Source of the DNA: Streptomyces sp. A3M-1-3
GTDB taxonomy: Bacteria > Actinomycetota > Actinomycetes > Streptomycetales > Streptomycetaceae
Length of the DNA: 64,000 bases
NCBI RefSeq assembly: GCF_024213665.1
Contig: NZ_JANAVP010000006.1
Span: 122,557 to 186,556, forward strand
Reading direction: 5' to 3'
The stretch's first letter is position 1; each line of letters opens with the position of its first letter. Below are positions 45,583 through 53,854 of the stretch, in pieces. The translations under genes were made by a program, and so were the position numbers. The notes under the pieces were generated by a model that was given only the letters and a program-made list of their open reading frames with translations, ran no database searches and was not told where the DNA came from.

Positions 45583-46532
45583 CAGACACGCCTCCTGACG
45601 GTCTGTCGGGAAATGTGCCGGGTGTCGATGCCGGAGAGACCGCGCACGGCGACGTACGCCTTCTCCCGGCCGGGCAGTGAGACGCGGCCGCGCAGCACCG
45701 CCTCCGGCTCGCGCTCGATGCGGTCCAGGAGCCGGCGGTAGATGCCCGCCATGGCGGCGACACAGGCGCCGCTGCGCCGGTCCAGCATGGGCAGCAGCCG
45801 GTAGCCCTCGGCGAACAGGGCCCGGGCGCGCCGGACTTCGAAGTGCACCAGGCCGGCGAAGTCGGAGTCGGCGGGCGGGGTGGAGCTGTGGAAGCCGCCG
45901 GAGCAGGCGAACTTGGCGAGGTCGTCGGACGGCAGGTAGCTGCGGCCGTTGGCGGCGTCCTCGCGAATGTCCCGGAGGATGTTGGTGAGTTGGAGGGCGA
46001 GCCCGAGCGTATCGGCGTACTCGGGGGCCCGTTCGGCGTTGCGCGCGCCCGGCTGCGTACCGAACACACCGAGGGAGAGCCGCCCGATGGCGCCCGCGAC
46101 ACACCGGCAGTAGGTCCTGAGGTCGTCCCATGTCTCGTACGTCTCGCCGCGTACGTCCATCAGTACGCCGTCGATGAGTTCGTCGAATCCGCCGAGCGGA
46201 ATCGGGAAGCGCCCGGCGGCGTGCGCGAGGGCCACCGCGACCGGATCCGTGTCGTCCTCGTCGACCGCGCCCGCCCGGATACGGCCGAGCAGTCCGCGGG
46301 TGTCCGCCAGCCGGGCCCGCTTGACGTCGGGCGTGAGCGGACCGTCACCGATGTCGTCGACGCGCCGCGAGAAGGCGTACAAGGCGGACATGGCGTGCCG
46401 CTTGTCGGTCGGCAGGAGCCTGATGCCGTAAGCGAAGTTGCGCGCCTGTTGTCCCGTCACAGCCTCGCAGTAGCTGTACGCAGCGAGTACCGGCGCGGAC
46501 GCGTACGGTTGTCCTTCCACGGTCCGGCTCAC
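45582..46532 (-). CDS. hpnD: Presqualene diphosphate synthase
   Basis: 316 residues from GTG 46532, overlapping the hpnC stop (GTGA). It is a squalene/phytoene-synthase fold with aspartate motifs FSRRVDDIGDG near 54-64 and LTNILRDIREDAANGRSYLP near 182-201. LPTDKRHAMSALYAF precedes the first. HpnD joins two farnesyl diphosphates to presqualene diphosphate. With two synthase paralogues side by side, this one, preceding hpnE, matches HpnD by its longer RxYLP block. Confidence 0.93.
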   Translation of the reverse strand: MSRTVEGQPYASAPVLAAYSYCEAVTGQQARNFAYGIRLLPTDKRHAMSALYAFSRRVDDIGDGPLTPDVKRARLADTRGLLGRIRAGAVDEDDTDPVAVALAHAAGRFPIPLGGFDELIDGVLMDVRGETYETWDDLRTYCRCVAGAIGRLSLGVFGTQPGARNAERAPEYADTLGLALQLTNILRDIREDAANGRSYLPSDDLAKFACSGGFHSSTPPADSDFAGLVHFEVRRARALFAEGYRLLPMLDRRSGACVAAMAGIYRRLLDRIEREPEAVLRGRVSLPGREKAYVAVRGLSGIDTRHISRQTVRRRV

Positions 46533-47446
46533 CCTTCTCTCGGCGCTCTTCGCAAGACGGCTCCCATTTCACGCAGCAGACTGAGCCTGCTGGGCCCCGG
46601 CGGTCCGGGGAGTACGTCGTGTCCGGCGGCCGCGACCGCATGGAGTGCGGCCCGTCCCCCGGCCACGAATCCGGCGAGCAGCAGCCTGAGCCTGCCGTGG
46701 ACGCTACCCACGAGCGGGGTGCCTTCATTCAGCAGGAGGTGGGCGCGTTCGGCTTCGAACGCCACCAGCGCGCGCACCGATGCGCCTGCGGACGGGACGG
46801 CGAGATCGGCTTCCTGGACATGGAACCGCTTCATGTCCTGGGCCGGCAGATAGATGCGGTCACGGCCGAGGTCCTCGCCGATGTCCTGGACGTGCTCGAC
46901 GATCTGCAGCGCCGTGCAGATGGCGTCGGAGCGGCGGACCCGCTCCGGGCTGCTGGTGCCGGTGATCGAGAGGACCAGGCGGCCGACGGGGTTGGCGGAG
47001 AGCTCGCAGTAGGCGAGCAGGTCCTCGTAGGTCTCGTACCGGCTCACCAGCTGGTCCTGGCGGTTGGCCTCGATCAGGGCGAGGAACGGCTCGGGGGTGA
47101 GGCCGTGGCTGCGTACGACGGGACGCAGGGCGCGCAGGATCGGGTGCCGGGGTCCGGTGCCGGCGGAGTCGAAGACGCGCTTGAGGTCGGCCTCGAAGGC
47201 GTCGAGCACGACGAGCCGGTCGTCGCCCTGCGCGGGGTCGAGTCCGAGGAGCGCCGCGTCCCGGCCACCGGGCACGAGATCGCCGTCGCCGATGTCGTCG
47301 ACCAGGCGGGCGTAGCCGTACACGGCCATGAGACCGGTGCGCCAGGCGCGCGGCAGAAAGAACGGCGCCACGGGAAAGTTCTCGTCCGCGGCCTTGTCCA
47401 GGGTGGCGAGCGAGTGGGCGTCGGGGCGGGCGCCGTACGTTCCCAT
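46529..47446 (-). CDS. hpnC: Hydroxysqualene synthase
   Basis: 305 residues from ATG 47446. It is the second squalene/phytoene-synthase paralogue: YARLVDDIGDGDL near 46-58, IVEHVQDIGEDLGRDRIYLP near 180-199 and ENFPVAPFFLP near the N-terminus. HpnC turns presqualene diphosphate into hydroxysqualene. It is the first gene of the hopanoid operon; every junction down to the prenyl synthase overlaps by 1 to 4 nt, so these genes form one translationally coupled unit. Confidence 0.93.
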   Translation of the reverse strand: MGTYGARPDAHSLATLDKAADENFPVAPFFLPRAWRTGLMAVYGYARLVDDIGDGDLVPGGRDAALLGLDPAQGDDRLVVLDAFEADLKRVFDSAGTGPRHPILRALRPVVRSHGLTPEPFLALIEANRQDQLVSRYETYEDLLAYCELSANPVGRLVLSITGTSSPERVRRSDAICTALQIVEHVQDIGEDLGRDRIYLPAQDMKRFHVQEADLAVPSAGASVRALVAFEAERAHLLLNEGTPLVGSVHGRLRLLLAGFVAGGRAALHAVAAAGHDVLPGPPGPSRLSLLREMGAVLRRAPREG

Positions 47447-47809
47447 TGCCGTCACATCTCCCGTTCTACACTGCCGACCCAATACATCCTATTTCGGACA
47501 CGCCGCCGGTCCGCCCCGGCACGAGGCCCGGCCGAAGCCCTTTACAAGCGGGGAATCCGAGGGGTATCGCCCCACTTGCCGCGAATCAGCACCGGTACAG
47601 CTTACGTTGTACAACGACCGGCGGTGCGCGTGGGTGTTTGGCGTATTTCGAGGGCGTGGCCGTGAGCTGTGGTGACCGTGGGCGGGCGGCGGGAGACTGG
47701 GATCAGGGGCCGACGGTGGCGTACCTGCTGAGCGTCGGCGGTCTGCCGGAGGATGAGCTCCCCGTCCGGCAGTCTCGGATGGAACAGGTGGCCCGGGCGG
47801 CGGCCCGTA
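47447..47809. other. Leader region of the hopanoid operon
   Basis: 363 bp without a convincing ORF. On the minus strand, TAGGAT at about 47494-47489, in a less GC-rich stretch 40-50 nt before hpnC, is a possible -10 element but lacks a good -35. A perfect 12-bp palindrome CGTTGTACAACG lies near 47604-47615, about 160 nt upstream of hpnC, and could bind a regulator. Confidence 0.45.
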
Positions 47810-47980
47810 TCAAACACCCCTGCCCACGTACCCGATCACACCGCCGATCAGGGCACTGGTCACCGTGGCCGGCACATGGCCGCGCAACCAGCCGGGCAGC
47901 TGTCGGAAGATCTGCAGCACACCGGGCGGGGCCGCCTGCGGCCGAGGCTGAGGCTGGGGCTGGGAAGCCCGACCTGTCAT
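47810..47980 (-). CDS. Small Pro/Gln-rich membrane-anchored protein
   Basis: 56 residues from ATG 47980 with GGAGGG 6 nt upstream. A polar N-terminal half of alternating Pro and Gln (SQPQPQPRPQAAPPG) is followed by LQIFRQLPGWLRG and one hydrophobic segment (ATVTSALIGGVIGYVGRG). It starts directly after the cupredoxin-like gene and is probably translated with it. No known family recognised. Confidence 0.6.
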   Translation of the reverse strand: MTGRASQPQPQPRPQAAPPGVLQIFRQLPGWLRGHVPATVTSALIGGVIGYVGRGV

Positions 47981-47981
47981 C

Positions 47982-48483
47982 TCATCCCTCCGCCCTGTCC
48001 ACGATGACGAATCCCCCGGTGTACGGCACATCGGAGGTACGGACCCTCAGCACGCCGGGGCGATCGAAGCACACCTGTGTCGTCCGGTCGGGTTCGAGCC
48101 GGAGCGCCGCTGCCGCACCAGTCCCGGACAGCGTGTACGGCACCGTGTCGTCGTTGCGCAGGCTCACGCAGCCGCCCGGCGTTACGCGCAGCCACTGCGG
48201 GGCGAACCGGCCGTCCAGCACGATCGCGCTGAGCCCGGGGGCCACCTGTTCGCCGGCCCGCACCGACGTCGGCGTGGCGAACGGACGCTGCCAGAGCACC
48301 AGGGCCACGACGAGGGCCAACACGACATACGCCGTGGTGTGGGGGCTGACCTCGCGCAATTGGTGTGCCGTGCGCTCGGCGTCGGCGACCAGCAGGCCCA
48401 GCGGGACTCCGTAGGCCAGGTGTCCGCCGTGGGCGATGACCAGCGGGACCGCAACCGGCCGCCAGGAACGGCCGGTTACCCAT
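47982..48483 (-). pseudogene. Membrane-anchored cupredoxin-like protein with an apparent N-terminal frameshift
   Basis: The main frame encodes a helix (TTAYVVLALVVALVLWQRPF) followed by an extracytoplasmic beta domain with LRVTPGGCVSLRNDDTVPYT, TTQVCFDRPGVLRV and SDVPYTGGFVIVD, a cupredoxin-like pattern. That frame has no usable start after the upstream terminator. An ATG at 48483 opens MGNRPFLAA in another frame. Removing one base near 48456-48460 joins them into a sensible protein of about 166 residues. It is either a real frameshift or a base-calling error. Copper ligands are not clear, so metal binding is uncertain. Confidence 0.55.
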
Positions 48484-48502
48484 GGGAAGCGTCTCGAACA
48501 CG

Positions 48503-48544
48503 ACGACGGCCTGCGTGAACCCAACGGGTCACGCAGGCCGTCGT
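48503..48544 (-). terminator. Hairpin terminator of the surface-polymer operon
   Basis: Perfect 16-bp stem ACGACGGCCTGCGTGA/TCACGCAGGCCGTCGT with a 10-nt loop, 18 nt after the ABC ATPase stop. It separates the exporter genes from the cupredoxin-like gene. Confidence 0.88.
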
Positions 48545-48562
48545 CACGCAGGCCCACAGGAC

Positions 48563-49351
48563 TTACTTGCCGGTTTCCTTCTGGTACGCCGCGAGGACCT
48601 CGTCGGTGGGGCCGTCCATCAGCAGCTCGCCCTTTTCCAGCCACAGCACGCGCTCGCAGGTGCCCCGGATCGATCCGAGACTGTGGCTGACCAGGAAGAC
48701 CGTGCCGGCTTCCTTGCGCAGTTCGCGGATGCGGGCCTCGGAGCGCTTCTGGAACTTGGCGTCGCCGGTGGCCAGCGCCTCGTCGATCATCAGCACGTCG
48801 TGGCTCTTGGCCGCCGCGATGGAGAACCGCAACCTGGCACCCATGCCCGACGAGTAGGTGCGCATCGGGAGCGAGATGAAGTCGCCCTTGTCGTTGATGC
48901 CGGAGAAATCGACGATCTGCTCGTAGTGCCCGCGGATCTCCTCGCGCGTCATACCCATCGCGAGGCCGCCGAGTATGACGTTCCGTTCGCCCGTCAGATC
49001 GCTCATCAGCGCGGCGTTCACGCCGAGCAGCGAGGGCTGCCCATGGGTGAAGACCCGGCCGCGCTCGGCCGGCAGCAGACCGGCGATGGTCCGCAGCAGG
49101 GTCGACTTGCCGGAGCCGTTGGTGCCGATGAGGCCGATGGCCTCGCCCTTGTACGCGGTGAAGGTGACGCCCTTGACGGCATGCACCTCGCGCACGTTCG
49201 AGCGGCCCTTGTTGCGGCCGACGATCCGGCTCAGTGCGGCGGTGGCGCTGCCCTTGCCGCCGCCGGCGCCGCGCACCCGGTAGACCACGTGAACATCGTC
49301 GGCGACGACGGTCGGGATACGCGCCCCGGCGGCGCTGGTGTGCTCAGCCAC
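48563..49351 (-). CDS. ABC exporter ATPase (TagH/Wzt type)
   Basis: 262 residues from GTG 49351, overlapping the permease gene by 8 nt. Walker A GLIGTNGSGKSTLLRTIAG near 74, signature TYSSGMGARLRFSIA near 165, Walker B VLMIDEALATGD near 187 and the switch His in VSHSLGSI. The N-terminal lead-in VADDVHVVYRV and the spacing match ATPases that export polysaccharide, teichoic acid or O-antigen. It lacks the long substrate-binding C-terminal domain of Wzt. Confidence 0.9.
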   Translation of the reverse strand: MAEHTSAAGARIPTVVADDVHVVYRVRGAGGGKGSATAALSRIVGRNKGRSNVREVHAVKGVTFTAYKGEAIGLIGTNGSGKSTLLRTIAGLLPAERGRVFTHGQPSLLGVNAALMSDLTGERNVILGGLAMGMTREEIRGHYEQIVDFSGINDKGDFISLPMRTYSSGMGARLRFSIAAAKSHDVLMIDEALATGDAKFQKRSEARIRELRKEAGTVFLVSHSLGSIRGTCERVLWLEKGELLMDGPTDEVLAAYQKETGK

Positions 49352-50273
49352 GGCCGTACCGCTCCTCAGCCTTCCAGAAATACACGAAACCACCGACGCC
49401 CATGACCACGGCCCAGCCGACGGCCATGGCCCAGATGTGCGAAGGCAGCTGGTCCGCGGTGAACGAGTCGATCAGGGCGAAACGCACCAGGTCGATGTAG
49501 ACCGCCGCCGGGTTCACCTCGAGCATCCACTCGACGAACTGCGGGACCTCCACGTCCTTGAGGATCTCCTCGATGCTGTACATCACGCCGGACGCGTACA
49601 TCCACGTCCGCAGGATGAAAGGCATCAGCTGAGCGAGGTCCGGGGTCTTGCTGCCCAGCCGGGCCATGATCAGGGCGAGGCCGGCGTTGAAGACGAACTG
49701 CAGCACGAGCGCTGGGACGACCAGCAGCCAGGAGAGCGCGATCGGCACGCCGAAGGCGAGCACGATCACGACCAGCACGCCCATGGAGAGCACGAGCTGC
49801 TGGAGCTGCATCAGACAGAAGGCGATGGGCAGCGAGGCCCGCGGGAAGTGCAGCGCCCGCACCAGGCCGAGGTTGCCGGAGATGGACCGGGTACCGGCCA
49901 GCACCGAACTCTGTGTGAACGTGAAGATGAAGACACCGGTGACCAGGAACGGGACGAAGTCCGGTACGCCGTCCCTGGTGTTCAGCAGCAGGCCGAAGAT
50001 GAGGAAGTACACCGTCGCGTTCAGCAGCGGCGTCATGACCTGCCAGATCTGGCCGAGCTTCGCCTGGCTGTACTGGGCGGTCGTCTTCGCGCTGGCGAAG
50101 GCGGCGATGAAGTGGCGGCGCCCCCACAGCTGGCGGACGTACTCGCCCAGGCCCGGCCGGGCGCCACTGACCGAGAGGCCGTACTTCGTGGCCAGTTCCG
50201 CCGACGACAGGCCGTCGTCCGGAGAGGGCGGGGCGCTCATCGCGACCGCACCGTCATGCGTTGTCTCACTCAC
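49344..50273 (-). CDS. ABC-2 type exporter permease (TagG/Wzm type)
   Basis: 309 residues from GTG 50273. A cytoplasmic N-terminus of about 65 residues leads into QYSQAKLGQIWQVMTPLLNA, the interface motif of ABC-2 glycopolymer exporters (YKxxxLGxxWxxLxPL). About six membrane helices follow between 75 and 300. With the ATPase it would move a lipid-linked glycan, teichoic acid-like polymer or glycolipid across the membrane. It is the sixth gene of the minus-strand module starting at 55647. Confidence 0.9.
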   Translation of the reverse strand: MSETTHDGAVAMSAPPSPDDGLSSAELATKYGLSVSGARPGLGEYVRQLWGRRHFIAAFASAKTTAQYSQAKLGQIWQVMTPLLNATVYFLIFGLLLNTRDGVPDFVPFLVTGVFIFTFTQSSVLAGTRSISGNLGLVRALHFPRASLPIAFCLMQLQQLVLSMGVLVVIVLAFGVPIALSWLLVVPALVLQFVFNAGLALIMARLGSKTPDLAQLMPFILRTWMYASGVMYSIEEILKDVEVPQFVEWMLEVNPAAVYIDLVRFALIDSFTADQLPSHIWAMAVGWAVVMGVGGFVYFWKAEERYGRG

Positions 50274-50369
50274 AGGTTGAAACTTTCGTCTTCAAGATGC
50301 GCAGCCAGTGGGGCAGGGGCACAGCTGCCGGTCCCGGGAACAGTCCCGATGTTCTCAGAACCGAGCTTC

Positions 50370-51302
50370 TCAGATGACAGGAGGTCGGCCCAGTCGCGTC
50401 AAGCGCCATACCGTACGCCACTTCATCGGGCGCCGTTCCCCGCAAGGGGAGGACCAGCCTTCCCGGAAACCGCCCAGCCAGGCCCTCAGCGCGGGCAGCG
50501 AAGGACGCCGGACCAGGGTCAGCAGCAGCCACACCCCGAGGTATACGGGGACCAGGGGCGCGGGCAGGTTGCGGCGGGCCAGCCAGACGCGGTTCCGGGC
50601 GACCATGCGGTGGTACACCGCGTGCCGGGACGGCGGGGTCGTGGGGTGGAACAGCACCATGTCGGCGCGGTAGTCGATCAGCCAGCCGGCGTCGAGCGCC
50701 CGCCAGGCCAGGTCGGTCTCCTCATGGGCGTAGAAGAACTCGTTCGGCAGCCCGCCGACCTCGGCGAACACCTGGGTACGCACGGCGTTGGCGCCGCCGA
50801 GGAAGGTGGTCACGCGGGAGGACCGCATCGGGTCGGCGGCGCGCAGCCGCGGCACATGCCGGCGCTGGGTCTGCCCGGTGTCCGGGTCGGCGATCCGGAA
50901 GCTGATGATGCCCAGCTTCGGGTCGGCCCCGAACGCCCGGCGGCACAGCGCGGCGGTGTCGGTGTTGGCCAGCAGCCCGTCGTCGTCCAGGAACAGCAGG
51001 GCGTCCACCTGGGAGCCGCCGGGGCCGAAGGCCTCGATGCCCGCGTTGCGGCCGCCCGGGATGCCCAGGTTCTCGGGCAGCTCGACGGTGCGTACGCCTG
51101 CCGGGACATCGGTCACCGGGGTGCCGTTGCCTACAACGACGACCTCGATCGGGTCGCCCTCCTGCCGGGCGACCGAGTCCAGCAGGGCCTTCAGCTCGTC
51201 GGGGCGGTCGCCCATGGTGATGATCACCACGCCGAGTCTCATCGCCGTGCCGGTGCCGGTGCCGGTGCCGGTGCCCGTGCCCGCGCCCGTGCTCGTACTC
51301 AC
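50370..51302 (-). CDS. Family 2 glycosyltransferase
   Basis: 310 residues if it starts at GTG 51302, which overlaps the upstream stop (GTGA); ATG 51242 is an alternative start beyond the repeat. The catalytic domain has VVIITMGDRPDELKALLDS, ELPENLGIPGGRNAGIEAF and the metal-binding DDD in LLFLDDDGLL. FLGGANAVRTQVFAEVGGLP and FFYAHEETDLAWRALDAG (acceptor and base region) follow. An amphipathic stretch near 265-285 may touch the membrane. It transfers a sugar in the surface-polymer module; donor and acceptor unknown. Confidence 0.88.
   Translation of the reverse strand: MSTSTGAGTGTGTGTGTGTAMRLGVVIITMGDRPDELKALLDSVARQEGDPIEVVVVGNGTPVTDVPAGVRTVELPENLGIPGGRNAGIEAFGPGGSQVDALLFLDDDGLLANTDTAALCRRAFGADPKLGIISFRIADPDTGQTQRRHVPRLRAADPMRSSRVTTFLGGANAVRTQVFAEVGGLPNEFFYAHEETDLAWRALDAGWLIDYRADMVLFHPTTPPSRHAVYHRMVARNRVWLARRNLPAPLVPVYLGVWLLLTLVRRPSLPALRAWLGGFREGWSSPCGERRPMKWRTVWRLTRLGRPPVI
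51247..51300. repeat. Hexanucleotide repeat at the glycosyltransferase start
   Basis: Nine degenerate units of GTGCCG/GTGCCC, four of them exact. On the minus strand they encode a run of Gly-Thr pairs (TGAGTGTGTGTGTGT). The unit is in frame, so slippage changes length without breaking the gene. Confidence 0.85.
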
Positions 51303-52075
51303 TTGAGCCTGCTCGACGCCAGGATCGAGACCAGGTGCAGCAGCGTCTGGACGATCGCGATGCCCGCGAGTACGGCGATTCCGAGGCGGGTGAAGAACAG
51401 GTCGCCCTTGATCATGTCCAGGATGGCCACGAACAGGATCAGCAGCGAGGCCTCGATGCCGCCCACCAGCCGGTGGAACTTCAGCGCAGCGGCGGCCCGG
51501 CGGGCCAGCGCCAGGCCGGAGGAGCGGGGCACGGAGGCCTCGTCCTTCACGGCCGGCTGTCCGCTGCGGGCACGCGCCACGTCGACGAGGTCCGTCTCGG
51601 CCTTGATCAGGATCGCGCCGAGCGCGGCGAGCGTGCCGAGGAAGGCCCAAAGCCAGTTCGGGGAGCCCCCGAAGACGTCCGCGCCGCGGACGCCGAAGCC
51701 GACCAGCAGGGCGGCCTCGCAGAGGTAGTGGCCGATCCGGTCCAGGTAGACGCCGGTGATCGAGGTCTGCTTGCGCCAGCGGGCGACCTCGCCGTCGACA
51801 CAGTCGAGCAGCAGGTAGACCTGGAACAGGACCGCCGCGAGGATCGCGCCGGTCAGCCCGGGGATCAGCAGGGCGGCGCCGCCCAGGACGCCGACGACCA
51901 CCATGAGGTAGGTCAGCTGGTTGGGCGTGATCCTGGTGTTCACCAGATACGGGTCTATGCGCAGCGAGATCTCTCGCATGTACAGGCGCCCGGCCCAGTG
52001 CTCACCGCTGCGCCGGTCCTTCACTCCCTCGGGGTGAACGACCGGTCGGAGTTCAGCTACTGATGGTCTTGGCAT
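51299..52075 (-). CDS. CDP-alcohol phosphatidyltransferase family protein
   Basis: 258 residues from ATG 52075, overlapping the dehydrogenase gene by 23 nt. The CDP-alcohol motif is DGEVARWRKQTSITGVYLDR followed by IGH near 94-116. It keeps the first three Asp and the Arg/Gly spacing, but the final Asp of DGx2ARx8Gx3Dx3D, the usual catalytic base, is His. Six hydrophobic helices are predicted. Family members join a CDP-activated alcohol to a polar or lipid acceptor. The His substitution may mark a subfamily with a different acceptor or reduced activity. Confidence 0.83.
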   Translation of the reverse strand: MPRPSVAELRPVVHPEGVKDRRSGEHWAGRLYMREISLRIDPYLVNTRITPNQLTYLMVVVGVLGGAALLIPGLTGAILAAVLFQVYLLLDCVDGEVARWRKQTSITGVYLDRIGHYLCEAALLVGFGVRGADVFGGSPNWLWAFLGTLAALGAILIKAETDLVDVARARSGQPAVKDEASVPRSSGLALARRAAAALKFHRLVGGIEASLLILFVAILDMIKGDLFFTRLGIAVLAGIAIVQTLLHLVSILASSRLK

Positions 52076-53114
52076 AGTCGGAGTAGGCGTCCCTGATCTC
52101 GGCTGCGGACAGGTTGAGGTGTTCCAGGATGGTGAAGCGGCCCGGGCGGGTCTGCGGCGCGTACTCGACCGCCGCGACGAACTCGTCCACGCTGAAGCCG
52201 ATCTCCTCGGGGCGCACCGGCAGGCCGTGCCTGCGCAGTACGTCGACGAAGAGCCCGGACTGCTCGTGGGAGCCGCGCAGGTGCATCGCGAAGGCGGCGC
52301 CGAGGCCGACCTGCTCGCCGTGGCTGGCGGCCCGCTTGGGGAACAGCAGGTCGAAGGCGTGGCTGATCTCGTGGCAAGCACCGGAGGAGGGGCGGCTGTC
52401 GCCGCTGATCGACATGGCGATACCGGACAGGACCAGGGCCTCGGCGAGGACGGTGAGGAACTCGTCGTCGCCCACCCCGCCGGGGTGGCGCAGCACCGAC
52501 TGGCCGGCCGTCCGGGCCATGGCGGCGGCCAGGCCGTCCACGGCCTCGCCGGTGATCCGGTGCGAGAGCTCCCAGTCGGCGATGGCCGAGATGTTGGAGA
52601 TCGCGTCGCCGATGCCCGAGCGGATGAACTGGACCGGGGCCTCGCGGATCACGTCGAGGTCGATGACCATGGCGATCGGCGTCGGGACGCCGTAGGAGCC
52701 GCGGCCGTTGTCGTTGTCCAGGATGGAGACCGGCGAGCAGATGCCGTCGTGCGCGAGGTTGGTCGCGACGGCCACCATCGGCAGTCCCACGCGCGCCGCC
52801 GCGTACTTCGCCACATCGATGATCTTGCCGCCGCCGAGACCGACCACCGCGTCGTACCGCTTGCCTTTTATGTCGTCGGCAAGCTTGACGGCGGAGTCGA
52901 TCGTGCCGTCCACGACGGGGTACCAGTCGGCGTCGGGCAGCACCGGCGCGAGCTTCTCGCGCAGCGCCTGGCCGGAACCGCCGCTGATGGCGATCGACAG
53001 CTTCCCGGACGCGGAGATCCGCTGGTCGGCCAGCAGGCCGGCCAGATCGTCCATGGCGCCGCGGCTGATGTCGACGACGACCGGGGACGGGATGAGGCGG
53101 GTCAGTACTGGCAC
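52053..53114 (-). CDS. Glycerol-1-phosphate dehydrogenase-like enzyme (AraM/EgsA family)
   Basis: 353 residues from GTG 53114, overlapping the nucleotidyltransferase gene by 13 nt. GLGGGKIIDVAKYAAARVG near 93-111 (NAD loop GGGxxxD), NLAHDGICSPVSILD near 120, SGACHEISHAFD near 258 and SHGEQVG near 275 supply the zinc ligands typical of the G1P and polyol-phosphate dehydrogenases. It would reduce a keto-phosphate such as dihydroxyacetone phosphate to an alcohol phosphate. The adjoining nucleotidyltransferase could then activate that product. Confidence 0.87.
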   Translation of the reverse strand: MPVLTRLIPSPVVVDISRGAMDDLAGLLADQRISASGKLSIAISGGSGQALREKLAPVLPDADWYPVVDGTIDSAVKLADDIKGKRYDAVVGLGGGKIIDVAKYAAARVGLPMVAVATNLAHDGICSPVSILDNDNGRGSYGVPTPIAMVIDLDVIREAPVQFIRSGIGDAISNISAIADWELSHRITGEAVDGLAAAMARTAGQSVLRHPGGVGDDEFLTVLAEALVLSGIAMSISGDSRPSSGACHEISHAFDLLFPKRAASHGEQVGLGAAFAMHLRGSHEQSGLFVDVLRRHGLPVRPEEIGFSVDEFVAAVEYAPQTRPGRFTILEHLNLSAAEIRDAYSDYAKTISS

Positions 53115-53854
53115 GCGATCTCCCGGCCCTTGGCGAGGTCGTCGTGGTTGTCGATCTCGACCCACTTGATGTCGCCGATCGGGGCCACGTCGATGGTCAC
53201 TCCGCGGTTGACCAGCTCCTGGTAGCCGTCCTCGTAGTAGAGGTCGGGGTCGCGCTCGAAGGTGGTCCTCAGCGCGTCGGCGAGTTCCTCGGCCGCCTCG
53301 GGCTCGATCAGGGTCACGCCGATGTACTCACCGGTGGCGGTGGCTGGGTCCATCAGCTTGGTGATCTCCCGGACGCCCTGGCCGTCGGCCGTGATGACCT
53401 TCATCTCCTCGTCGGCGAGGTGCTTCACCGTGTCGAGGGCGAGGATGATCTTCTGACCCTGGCCGCGGGCGGCCAGCAGGGTCTTCTCGACGGAGACCGG
53501 GTGCACGGTGTCGCCGTTGGCAAGGATGACGCCCTGCTTCAGGACCTCACGGGCACACCACAGGGAGTAGGCGTTGTTCCACTCCTCGGCCTTGTCGTTG
53601 TCGATGAGGGTGAGCGTGACGCCGTACTTGGCCTCAAGAGCTTCCTTGCGTGCGTACACGGCTTCCTTGCGGTAGCCGACGACGATCGCGACCTCGGTGA
53701 GACCGACCTCCGCGAAGTTGCCCAGGGTCAGGTCGAGGACGGTGAGGCTGTCCTCCTGGCCGTCGGGGCCGACCGGAACCAGGGCCTTGGGAAGCGTGTC
53801 GGTGTAGGGGCGCAGACGCCTTCCGGCGCCGGCCGCCAGTACGAGGCCGATCAT
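53102..53854 (-). CDS. Sugar/alcohol-phosphate nucleotidyltransferase (cytidylyltransferase-like)
   Basis: 250 residues from ATG 53854, overlapping the upstream stop (ATGA). The nucleotide loop is GLVLAAGAGRRLRPYTDTLP plus KALVPVG (GxGxRLxPxTxxxPK). EEWNNAYSLWCAREVL near 90-105 resembles the NxxS/YSL segment of LicC-like and inositol-phosphate cytidylyltransferases. VILANGDTVHP near 110 carries the metal Asp. It activates a phosphorylated alcohol or sugar, most likely with CTP given the two CDP-alcohol transferases alongside. Confidence 0.87.
   Translation of the reverse strand: MIGLVLAAGAGRRLRPYTDTLPKALVPVGPDGQEDSLTVLDLTLGNFAEVGLTEVAIVVGYRKEAVYARKEALEAKYGVTLTLIDNDKAEEWNNAYSLWCAREVLKQGVILANGDTVHPVSVEKTLLAARGQGQKIILALDTVKHLADEEMKVITADGQGVREITKLMDPATATGEYIGVTLIEPEAAEELADALRTTFERDPDLYYEDGYQELVNRGVTIDVAPIGDIKWVEIDNHDDLAKGREIACQY

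Noticed and set aside
44105..47446. Carotenoid (phytoene) biosynthesis genes
   Set aside because: The synthase and dehydrogenase families overlap with carotenoid enzymes, but the pair of synthases with HpnE next to shc, hpnG and hpnH fits squalene and hopanoid synthesis.
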